DNA of 22,364 nucleotides from NCBI GenBank assembly GCA_054661495.1, contig BAAFSQ010000164.1, positions 1-22,364 on the forward strand, given 5' to 3'. A program made the position numbers and the translations under genes. The first letter of the stretch is position 1; the number at the start of each line of letters is the position of its first letter. Below the pieces are notes generated by a model, which had not been told where the DNA came from, did not search any database, and saw only the letters and a list, made by a program, of their open reading frames with translations. Shown here in pieces: positions 10,652-19,105 of this stretch. This DNA comes from Zygophlyctis sp. KS116. Taxonomy: Eukaryota > Chytridiomycota.

Positions 10652-12162
10652 TTACACTTGCATTCTGCATCTTGCAGTAAAAGTGCCATTCAAACCAGGA
10701 TTGTTTTCAAGCCACCTGTTAATTTAAATTCAGAAAATAATTACAGCCAATTCAAATTCTGCAAACTACCAATTCCAACAGGAATTGAGCCTGAGAGTTG
10801 ATTGTTAGAAAGTTGACTTTTATTTAAGTTTAGAAAATAATTACAGAAAACGCAAATTTATCAAATTTCCAATCGCAGCAGGAATTGAACCTGAGAGTTG
10901 ATTGTCGTAAAGACGACTTTTATTTAAATTTAGAAAATAATTACAGATGAGTCAATTTTACCAAGTTTTCAATCTCTTGAGGAATTGAACCTGAGAGTTG
11001 ATTGTTGAAAAGTTGACTTTTCATATAAATTTAGAAACAAATTACAGGTCACGCAAATTTACCAAATTTCCAATCGAGGCAGGGATCGAACCTGAGAGTT
11101 GATTGCTGTCAAGATGACTTGAATTTAAATTTAGAAAATAATTACAGCCATTCCAAGTTTATCAAATTTCCGATCTCTGGAGGAATTGATCCTGAAAGCA
11201 CTCTATAAGACCAAATTATCCGAATAACATTGGTTTTAGTAGAATCACAAGTGATGCCAGACATAGGCATAGTACAACAACTGTTATCCGAAGATAAGAT
11301 CCCTGTAGGAATATATTTGGCCATTTTTGTCCATGATGCAAGAACCCAACAGCATTGGTGCGAAGTAGAAGTGCACGAAAAGCAACTAGACGAACTAGTC
11401 GACCCAGGAGAAGAATATTGACCGTCTGGACACAATGTGCAACTATTCGAATCGGCAGTAGATGAGTATTGACCTGCTGGGCAGGAATTGCAGCTAGCCG
11501 ACCCAGGAGAAGAAAATTGACCTGCTGGACACAAAGCGCAACTTGTTGAGCCAGCAGTAGATGAATATTGACCCGCGGGACACGATGCGCAACTAGTCGA
11601 GCCAGCAGAAGAAGAGTATTGACCAGCTGGACAAGAGGTACATTTGCCAGTAGAGGAAGAGTAAAATCGACCTGCCGGACAGTTTATATTAACTGAAGTT
11701 CCAGTCACATTTCTATGCATTTCATAAGAAAATGTATTACATAACCATTATATCTACTTGAGTAGTTGGCGGCGTGAAAGATCCATTCAATTGAAGATTA
11801 TTGGAAACGTCACTGTAGATTATAAGCTGTTTAAAAAGTTACAGTTGAGTTAACCTAGTCAACATTGCTAGTTCGCTGGGCATAGAATTCAACAGATTTT
11901 GAGCTGTCCAGTTTATCTTAGTAACTTTGTTAGTATCACAGGTCACGCCAGACATGGGCATAGTACAACAACTGTTATCCAAAGCTGAGATCCCTATAGG
12001 AATAGCTTTGCCCATCGCTTGCCATGATTTTACTGCCAAACAGCAGTGGTAGGAAGAAGAAGAAGAAGACTTTGTCGATTTGCAAGAACTCTGGGATTGC
12101 ACTCCAGAGATGATTCCAGACAGAGCTAAAGCTAAGAGAGGCTTGATAATTTCAAGTTTCAT
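10652..12162 (-). CDS. Secreted LRR / GCC2-GCC3-repeat protein, eight exons with one LRR per mini-exon
   Basis: Exons: 12162-11843, 11812-11741, 11712-11146, 11117-11046, 11016-10945, 10916-10845, 10816-10745 and 10715-10652, giving 436 aa. All seven introns (28-30 nt) are phase 2. A signal peptide covers about residues 1-23. Next come a Ser-rich spacer, a cysteine cap (CCLAVKSW..., DNSCCTMPMSGVTC), one LRR, then six CPAGQYSS-type GCC2/GCC3 repeats with paired cysteines. A second copy of the cap (DNSCCTMPMSGITC) follows, then plant-type LRRs of the form NQLSGSIPxxIGNLxNLxxL. The last repeats each occupy one exon. There is no transmembrane helix or kinase, so it is probably released or wall-bound, with a role in recognition or adhesion (inference). 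Two separate genes split at 11737/11720 were considered. A 28-nt intron at 11713-11740 joins them in frame and makes exon 2 exactly 72 nt, like the other LRR exons, so one gene is preferred. Confidence 0.82.
10716..11145 (-). repeat. Tandem exon-intron LRR cassettes, about 100 bp per unit
   Basis: Four successive units, each a 72-nt exon plus a 28-29 nt intron, start at introns 11145, 11045, 10944 and 10844; a fifth intron ends at 10716. The introns nearly match one another (GTAATTATTTTCTAAATTTA in three of the five, with small changes in the others). The exon cores repeat the DNA for NNQLSGSIP. Each exon begins and ends inside a Leu codon (CT|T), so whole units can be gained, lost or skipped without changing frame. 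Confidence 0.9.
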
Positions 12163-12503
12163 TGTTTTTGAAAGAACAACTGGAACGTCATCAAAGTATT
12201 AATCTTCCTTATGATACGTCATCAAAGTATGACATCCTATGATACGTCATCAGCTTTCTTTAATGATAGTCTTTAACAAAGTGATCCAATTATAATATCT
12301 GAAGCTATTCTTTTTTTCATATTGCAGGTCAATGTATTTTACTTCCTGGTGCACTATCCAATGATAAACTCCCCAAAGCACCATGATTTGTCCCCGGAGC
12401 ACCACTATTATTTATGGATTACATGTTTAACATATCATAATAATGTTGATCATTCCTCAAATGCAAAAGAATTAATAATCTTCAATCAAGAAATCGATTA
12501 AAA
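12163..12503. other. Divergent intergenic region between the LRR/GCC gene and PPP4R2
   Basis: 341 bp with the tandem ACGTCA-box repeats near the LRR/GCC gene and AT-rich sequence near PPP4R2. The part 12328-12500 is open for nearly 60 codons on the plus strand but has no start and no recognised similarity, so I do not call a gene. It must contain both promoters. Confidence 0.45.
12184..12255. promoter_or_regulatory. Three tandem ACGTCA (ATF/CREB-like) boxes upstream of the LRR/GCC gene
   Basis: ACGTCATC occurs at 12185, 12216 and 12244, spaced 31 and 28 bp. The first two copies are followed by AAAGTAT, and the last two are preceded by ATGAT, giving a partial palindrome TGATACGTCATCA. On the minus strand this reads TGATGACGTATCAT, close to the TGACGTCA/TKACGTCA core bound by ATF/CREB bZIP factors. 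The cluster ends 22 bp upstream of the LRR/GCC start codon, which suggests regulated transcription of that gene. Binding is inferred from the motif only. Confidence 0.5.
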
Positions 12504-12940
12504 ATGCAAGAAAGTAGAGAAAACAATGAAGATAACGGGAAACAAACGGTTCTGTGCCGGAAAATAATGAGGATTTTTCCTGGTGCCGTTTGCAGCCCCA
12601 GTCACTGATTTTGGCGGTCAAGTTTATGGATCATGAAATATTATTGGAATTGGCAGAGAATCCAAAATCTTTGCAATACTCTTGGGATAGTAATATTCGT
12701 CCGGTTTTAGGAAATTATTTTAGAGATTTTGGATTTGAGGATTTAATTGAATATTTAGAAAATTATTCTAGTCCTCCATTCACTATTCAAAGAATAGCAG
12801 AAATATTATTAAATCCTGCTCCGCTAAATATAAATTCTAAATGCAAGAGAGCTCTTGAAAAATGTCTTAAAGTCTCTACAACCATTAATCAGATTCAAAA
12901 CAAGGATTTAGAACTAAAGGATGACATGATGCAGCTTTAA
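12504..12940 (+). CDS. PPP4R2: Protein phosphatase 4 regulatory subunit 2 (PPP4R2-type)
   Basis: The body (about 12596-12940) shows the PPP4R2 core: VKFMDHEILLELAENP, YFRDFGFEDLIEYLENY and the diagnostic PPFTIQRIAEILLNP followed by KCKRALEKCL, compared with PFTIQRLCELLTDP and the K..RGVEK block in animal R2. PPP4R2 joins the PP4 catalytic subunit and R3 to dephosphorylate nuclear targets such as gamma-H2AX. At about 129 aa it is short: the acidic C-terminal tail of animal R2 is absent. The start is uncertain. The preferred model uses ATG 12504 and an intron at 12549-12595 (47 nt, GTTCTG...TTTGCAG), both longer and less typical than other introns here. The frame through 12596 is otherwise open back to a stop at about 12535 with no ATG, and an internal Met lies at about 12627. 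The stop shares TTAA with COX11. Confidence 0.72.
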
Positions 12941-13630
12941 TATTGATTTTTTGATTTAAAAAATGTATAATGTAATACAATCTCTGAAACATCCTTCATC
13001 CAAGGATCAGATGCAAATTCTGGATCAATATAAAAGAAAACTGGCATATCTACTTCTTCTTTTGGTGCTAATTTTTGTTCCTCTAGAATTAAAATCTAAA
13101 AATTACCAAAACAAAAACATTGAATCTTGTTAAAATATTGAGCTGCTTTACCTGGTGCAACAGAATATGTAGAAATTCCAACAAGATCATTATCAGATGG
13201 ATTATAAGCCTTGAAAAAGGTTAATGCAGTTTCTCCTGGTACAACAGTTAATTGCGATACTTCTATTAGATTTAGATTTCTAAAAAGATTGAATACCTGG
13301 TACAAATTTCCATTTCATTTGATCAGAAATTGAAGATGTAAACTTTACCTTTATGGGTTTAGAGTCTGTAAGTGGTGTCATTGATTCCGGTTCGAATTTA
13401 TGGCCTATTTTAAGTCTATAGAGTTTACCAATGGAAGTTTTAGGAGTTCCGTCGAGTCCTGTTTGTGTACAAATCATTTGGTAAATTGGCACTGCAAGAT
13501 AACTTGCTCCAATCATTGCAACTATTAATGATGCTCCATAGTATAATGCAGTTTTGTTATCATGTTCTTTTTTAGTATTATATCCTCTTTTTAGAATCCA
13601 ATGAATTCTTTGACGATGAAATTTCAACAT
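12937..13630 (-). CDS. COX11: Cytochrome c oxidase assembly protein COX11, three exons
   Basis: Exons are 13630-13297, 13262-13107 and 13082-12937 (introns of 34 and 24 nt), giving 211 aa. A basic N-terminus for mitochondrial import is followed by one transmembrane helix (about residues 28-47) and the conserved membrane-proximal Cys54 in PIYQMIC. The intermembrane-space copper domain has MKWKFVPEVSQLTVVPGETA across the first junction, VGISTYSV and NKIQCFCF with the copper-binding pair Cys160/Cys162. The last exon supplies EEVDMPVFFYIDPEF and VLHYTFF. COX11 delivers copper to the CuB site of Cox1, so the organism has cytochrome oxidase. All metal ligands are present. The final four bases overlap the PPP4R2 stop. 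Confidence 0.97.
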
Positions 13631-13665
13631 TTTGCAACACTACCGCAACCTCAAGAAGTGGGCTG

Positions 13666-16333
13666 CTAATTGTTTAATTGTAGCTGAAGATTTATAATCT
13701 AGATTTTATATTAAAGAAAAATTACCTGGACATTGACTCCTTTGACAGTGTCTGGAGGAATATCATCAGATTTTACACTTGTTTTCTAATATTTATAAAG
13801 TATTAAATACATTTAAAGTCAATGATTGGGTCCTAGGAATGGTTTGAGTTGTCCTTGGTTTAATTTTAGAGTTGAAAGTAGTAGATTGTCTGATTTGGAA
13901 TTTTTCTTTAGAGGTGGTTGGAGTGTCCGATAATTTTGAAGGTTTGGATTTTATCTTGAATGAATTGGATTTTGTTTTTAGTTTTGATTTACGTTTTATA
14001 ATTCGTAGTCCTTCTTCATCAGAAGAGGTGTCAGAGTCTGAAGATCCAAAAGTTTCAAGAAAATTTGAATTTCCTTGTCCGATTTCCTCTTTAATTTTGG
14101 AAAATATACTATTGACTAGAGTATTTGTAGATTTGATTTTATGGTTTAGAGGTTTTATTTCTGATTCTGCTGCAACTGCAACAGGAACAGCAACTGCGCC
14201 TGCACCTGTGATTATATTTAGTGGTGGATTTTCAATATAGAAATAATCATAGAGTGTCCGACCAAACATTTGTCCCATATTTTCTAAATGTTGTATAGTA
14301 TAAAAGAATCCCTTGTCTATTCCAACATCGGATCCACAAAATGAGGCTTCCATTGTAAAACTATTTGTAATTCCAAAATTCTTCCAAAGTGCAATCTAAA
14401 ATGTTTAGATTACAAGGATAAATTACTCTTCCTGTTCCTTCCTTGCTTTTTTGGATCTTGAATTGACACTTTTTAAAGAAAAATAAGTCTGGTGCTCTTT
14501 GAGATAAAAGGAATGGAAAAACTCTTTCAGAATGGCGTTTTTCTTCATCATGATCATTATGACATCCATACATAAAAATTCCATTTTTTCTATTATGTCC
14601 CTAGCTTTAAAGGAAAGATAAATTACATGTAAATCACAATATAAAACTATTTCTCGTTCTTCTAGGAGTCGGCTGATCATGCTTTTTACTATATTGACTT
14701 CTGGTGCACCAGCTAGATTTGATAACCAGTGACGATTAAGATCATAACCATTTAAATTACATCTATGATTTCCTACAATAACTCCATCTAAAGTTTAGAT
14801 TGAATAGAAATTATACCTGGGTTAACCATTGGAATTACTCTGATTATAAAGTTATCTCGAAGATATTTAGCATGAGAATCAGAACTTAGAATAAATTCAA
14901 GGAATCCTCTCATCATCCAGCTGGAATTGGTTTCTCCTGGATGAGCTCTAGCAGAAAGTACAATAGCTTTTCTAGATTTAAGATGTTCAGGAGATTCTGC
15001 TTTAGATGTAATACTAAGCATATCAATATAATTGCCTCCAAATGACTTTCCTAATATACTATGCTTGAATAATTCGGACTTTTCAGAATCTTTTTTGAGA
15101 TTGTGTATATATAATTGAAGATCTGAGTAAGTATATGGGAAACAATGGGCAAAATATACTGTATCATTATCATGCTTAAATCTGGCTGAAAAAGAAAGAG
15201 TATTAAGCGGCCGTTTTGATTCCTCATCAATCTTATTTGGAGCGTATGTCACATCAAATCCGATTCTTTGCCATCCTATTTCTAACATTAGATCATATTA
15301 ATTTACTATTTTCTTCAAAATTTCTATTTGAAAACATTAGAGGTCGCATTCCTTTTGCGTATAGACAATTAGGCTTCATCAAATTAATTATATGAAATCG
15401 ATAAGCTGTATTAGCCTTGATATTTTTGACTTGAAAATAGAACCACTGAGTATGTCCGTGCGTACTTAAATCAGGGCGCACGGTAAGAATATAAGCATCC
15501 TTGTCTAAACTAAGTTTTAACATATAAGGCATTCATTTACATTTTTTCAGCCTTTTGGAGATTTCCAGATTCGAATCTGGACTCGAATAATAGCGTGCAA
15601 TCGTTTTGATCCTTCAATGAATAACATTGTTCCTATTATATTAATAAATAGAGTCTACATTTATTTTTGAGAAGTCGGCCTGATATACAACTGTAGTAAT
15701 GGCTTTGGCTAAATCAGGCGCCTCTGATAATACTTTTCTTGGATCAAACTTTTCAATCGTTTCATTAAAATATTCAGGATATGATACTTGCGGACTTGGT
15801 AAGGCTGAATTCATTTGTTTTGGCCATTTTGGTGCAGGTTTTTCTTCATAGATGGATGATAATGCTTTTGGACCTTTGATGATGACATTTTGCTTTTCAG
15901 GGATATCATTAGGTGACGATTCAATTGGATTCGTGATTTCTATATTATCCAATACTAATATAATTAATTACTATATCAACTTACTTTGTAACTCTTTAAT
16001 CTTTAACTCGTCGATCTTCTGTTCCTTTCGGACATCTAAACTTGGAACAGCACTTTGGTTAGGGGTATTTGCGGCTCTTTCAGGTATAATTATATGTTGA
16101 TTTTGTTCTTCATTTTTCTCTGCAGGCATCTCTTTAGCCTTCATTAAACTCTGATCTTTGTTTTTGGGCAATGGCAAGGGAGTTGGCTTTAATTGTTTCG
16201 ACTGATTAATCTCCTGCTGCTTGATCAATGGCCTACTAGGCGGAGTCACAGCATGTACAGCAGGTGTCTGATTCTGTATCATTTCAAGTGGGGAAACTTT
16301 AATAAGTCTGGAATACTTTTTTCTTGGATCCAT
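13666..16333 (-). CDS. Cytosolic carboxypeptidase (AGBL/CCP, M14 deglutamylase), ten exons
   Basis: Exons: 16333-15985, 15954-15659, 15632-15541, 15509-15307, 15281-14817, 14787-14627, 14600-14427, 14395-13811, 13785-13726 and 13698-13666. All nine introns are 25-31 nt; total 805 aa. A low-complexity N-terminus (about 1-150) leads to the CCP N-domain (LFESRFESGNLQKAEK, HTQWFYFQVKN, CFPYTYSDLQ). The M14 catalytic domain follows, with zinc ligands His427 and Glu430 (ARAHPGET) and His522 (YCDLHGHNRKNGIF), GYDLNRH, and general-base Glu596 in SFTMEASFCG. All catalytic residues are kept. CCPs remove glutamates from tubulin tails and so tune axonemes and other stable microtubules; whether it trims branch points or linear chains cannot be read. 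The basic Ser-rich tail after about residue 650 ends with two tiny exons whose joints fit local splice rules but lack homology support. The ATG lies 28 bp after the upstream LRR gene's stop. Confidence 0.93.
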
Positions 16334-16361
16334 CAGGCTTAATACAAAGTTGGATGACGTA

Positions 16362-17655
16362 CTATCTATTATGAAAACTACGTTTGCATGATAAACTACA
16401 AAACTTGTATAATAATGGTAATGATATAATTGGATGCATATTTATGAATTCAAGAGAGAAATATGTGAACTTGTCGCAGTCGCTTGAATGCGTAAATATG
16501 TCTGTACATTGATCGCAAAACGTGAATTTTTGTCGATTGAATCTCCATCCAACCTTTGATATTCCTTTCAAACCTATTTTATTTATGCACAGAGTTTCAA
16601 GTGAAGATATGTATGGGAATGTAAACGTGCTTTTCTTTAACAGATTATTATCTGATAGATTTAGTACCCGACACTCCAACTCCTTGATTCTTGATGTAAT
16701 TGTCATCAATTTATTGAAACTTAGATCCAAATATCTGATTTTTGATTTGATGGTCTTATCGTAATCCATTTGATCACCAGTTAAACATTTCAAATCATTG
16801 TTTTTCAAATTTAAATATTCCAGATTTGGTAGATAGAGAATGCTTTCAGGAACATAAATTATATTATTTGATGCAGCATCAAGCGTTTTTAGATTCTTTG
16901 GCAGCTGATCATAATCTATCTTTTTAATATTATTGTTGAATATGCTGAATGTGTTCAAATTTGGAAAGAAGTGAAGCCCAAAAAATGTTTCTAACATGTT
17001 GTTACCCAATCCCAGATCACATAAATTAGATAAATTTACAAAAGAAGGAGCCAATCTTTTCAATTGATTATTACTTAAATTTAGCCACATCAAAGATGAA
17101 AGATTTCCAAAACTTCTAGGAAGATTTGTAATTGCATTCCCACTTAAATCTAAAGTCTCCAAGTTTGTAAGATTTCCAAAAGCACAAGGCAATTGAGTGA
17201 TATCATTGTTACATGCAATCAATGTCCGAAGATTTAAAAGATTCGATAGTGTTGCAGGCAACTCTTGTAGTCCACAATATCCGATTGACAGAATTGCCAA
17301 TTGATCTAATCTATCAATACTAATAGTCAGATTATTGATTGGATTGTATGATATATTTAATGCTTCGAGTGAAAACTTCAAAAGTTGCGGGGGCAATACG
17401 CTGAGCTCATTATGAGAAATATCCAAGATCTTCAATCCGTACAGATTCTCGACAATCAAATCATCCAGACTGGTAAAATCTGTTTTTAATGGTTGCATAA
17501 TTACGATTAAATGAAATGTCAAGTTTGCGGATCTCATCCAATCGCTGATCAAAATCGATTGGAAGCTGCCGAAGAAAACAATTCGATAAATTCAAATTCC
17601 AAAATTGATTCTCCTTCTTGTCTGGATAGTATCCTAGTGATAATGATGAGCCCAT
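16362..17655 (-). CDS. Shoc2/PIRL-like leucine-rich-repeat protein with C-terminal cysteine motif
   Basis: Exons are 17655-17505 and 17479-16362 (25-nt intron 17480-17504, in phase inside the LRR LDISFNHFTSLDDLI), giving 422 aa. The start MGSSLS fits an N-myristoylation signal, so membrane attachment is likely (inference). About ten LRRs of the 23-residue cytosolic type follow, for example LETLDLSGNAITNLPRSFGN and LMWLNLSNNQLKRL. The C-terminus (from about residue 365) has a paired-cysteine motif FCDQC...DC...FCSLSC, resembling the small tail motif of LRRC58-like proteins; it may bind a metal. Proteins of this kind scaffold Ras/phosphatase or ubiquitin-ligase complexes, but the partner cannot be told. 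It stands between DNAAF11 (91 bp upstream) and the carboxypeptidase on the same strand, so a flagellar role is possible but unproven. Confidence 0.85.
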
Positions 17656-17746
17656 TCAACGGTTTTTGAGTGACGAAACTCAATGTCTAAAATGTCCGAA
17701 AGTTGTGTGCATTTACATTTTAATTATTTATTTTAAATTTTGAGAA

Positions 17747-19072
17747 TCAGCATAGAGGAGGCACATCTGGATCATCAACAAAATCACATGGTATAGTTTT
17801 TTCGGATTCAGAGGATCTTACATCCACAATCCCTCTTTTTAAATCAATTTTCTGATCTAATTTGACTTGCTCCAAAATATTTCTAATATTGACAGCTTCT
17901 TTTGGCTCAAATAAGCGGTCATATCTTCTATTTCGACCTTTTTCTGCTTTTAAAGCTTCTTTTTGAAGCGCATCTTTCTGCCGAGATTCAATATATTCTT
18001 CTTGGACAATTTTTTTCAAATCCTGATTTGTAAATTCTGATTTCAGCATTGTTAGTAATAAATGTCCGGTGGCTTTACTTCTTTCACAAATAACTGAAGA
18101 TACTTGAATGTCTTGAGAAGTTACAAGTTGTAAAATCTTGTCTTTTATGGTAACTCTAACCCATTTTTCATTTAAATCTACATTTACAAGACTTGTATCT
18201 ATAAATTTTGAAATTTCTACATCCAAAACTAAAGTTTTACTTGTTTCGGACCACTTAAAATTCCATTTTCCTTCATTTTTTTGTAAGATTCTTCCATCTT
18301 TAGTGAATAGTAAATTATCCTTTGAAACTTTTTCCTTTTTCTTTGCATTTTCAGGCTTCTCTTTAAGTTTTTCATAGTCTCTAGCAGCCTGCAATCTTGC
18401 TTGTGGAGTGTGAGGAGTTAGTTTAGTCTGAAATCCACTTCTTTTTTCTTCTATTCCTTCTTCTGGCTCTTCTGCTGCAGGAGCGATTTCTAATTCTAAT
18501 TCATTCGGAGATCCCAAATCCTCTTTTTCTTGTAAAAACCGTGATTTTATCTCTTCAAACTCTTGTCTTGCTTCTATTCTTTCAGAAATTTCAATTTCTC
18601 TAGAGTCCAAAATCTTTAATTGTGGCAAAACTGTAATCACGAATTTCCTATATCCTTCTTTCAAAGTACACGGATTTCCTGTTAAATATAGCTCTCTTAG
18701 CCTTTCTAATTTGACCAAAGATTCCACATCCAGAGGATTTTTAATGAAATTGACTGTTAAATCCAACTTTTCCAATGACTCTAGTCCTTGTAAATTTTCA
18801 ATTTTTGTAATATTATTCAATGCAACCTGAAGATATTTCAGACTTTTGAGTTTAGACAGATTTTCTAGCTTTGAAATTTGGTTATTCTGAAGATAGAGTA
18901 TTTCCAAATTTCTTACCAACTCCAGATTTTCTATTTTCTCGATATCAAACTGATGTAGAGTAATTTCCTTTAGAGTAGTTAGTTCTCCGTCATTATGCTC
19001 TGCTCTTTTCTTTAATAGCTGTAAAGTAACTAGAATTTAGTAATAAGTCTCAAATATACTTTTCTCGCCCAT
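17747..19072 (-). CDS. DNAAF11: Dynein axonemal assembly factor 11 (LRRC6/TilB/seahorse)
   Basis: A 13-nt first exon (19072-19060), a 30-nt intron (19030-19059, with TTACTAAATTCTAG at its end) and exon 2 (19029-17747) give 431 aa. The joint restores the family N-terminus MGEKITLQLLKKRAEHND. SDS22-type LRRs follow (LEILYLQNNQISKLENLSKL, LDLTVNFI), then the cap ELYLTGNPC...VLPQLKILDSREIEISERI, an acidic coiled region, and a CS/p23-like domain (about 255-335: ILDVEISKFI-type strand, FIDTSLVNVDLNEKWVRVTI, ATGHLLLTML). It ends in the family terminus DPDVPPLC. The protein helps cytoplasmic preassembly of outer and inner dynein arms, so its presence means the organism builds a motile flagellum. TGA is the stop, placed exactly where animal orthologues end. 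Only 33 bp separate its ATG from the divergent F-box gene. Confidence 0.96.
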
Positions 19073-19105
19073 CCAAGTTTCTCTTTCTAGTCGTTTGCGG
19101 AGAAA
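19073..19105. promoter_or_regulatory. 33-bp divergent promoter gap, DNAAF11 / F-box gene
   Basis: Only 33 bp lie between the two divergent start codons. Core promoter elements must therefore sit here or inside the opposite gene's 5' coding exon, and 5' leaders must be almost absent or overlap the neighbour. No named motif is seen. Confidence 0.45.

Noticed and set aside
11230-11421. Plus-strand frame inside the LRR/GCC gene
   Set aside because: Antisense of the conserved cysteine cap, with no features of its own.
11720-11737. Gene boundary between two LRR genes
   Set aside because: A 28-nt GTA...TAG intron (11713-11740) joins them in phase and makes the LRR exon exactly 72 nt. The downstream part has no signal peptide of its own.
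12051-12075. Trinucleotide GAA/AGA run
   Set aside because: It encodes the Ser stretch of the LRR/GCC protein and is too short to list as a separate satellite.
13872-14240. 122-aa plus-strand frame
   Set aside because: Shadow of the Lys/Ser-rich tail of the carboxypeptidase on the opposite strand, which is confirmed by conserved exons on both sides.
17747-17749. TGA recoding (TGA as Trp)
   Set aside because: Several TGA codons interrupt an open minus-strand frame near 8.6-8.9 kb, which raised the idea. But TGA ends DNAAF11 exactly at the conserved VPPL terminus, so it is a normal stop here.
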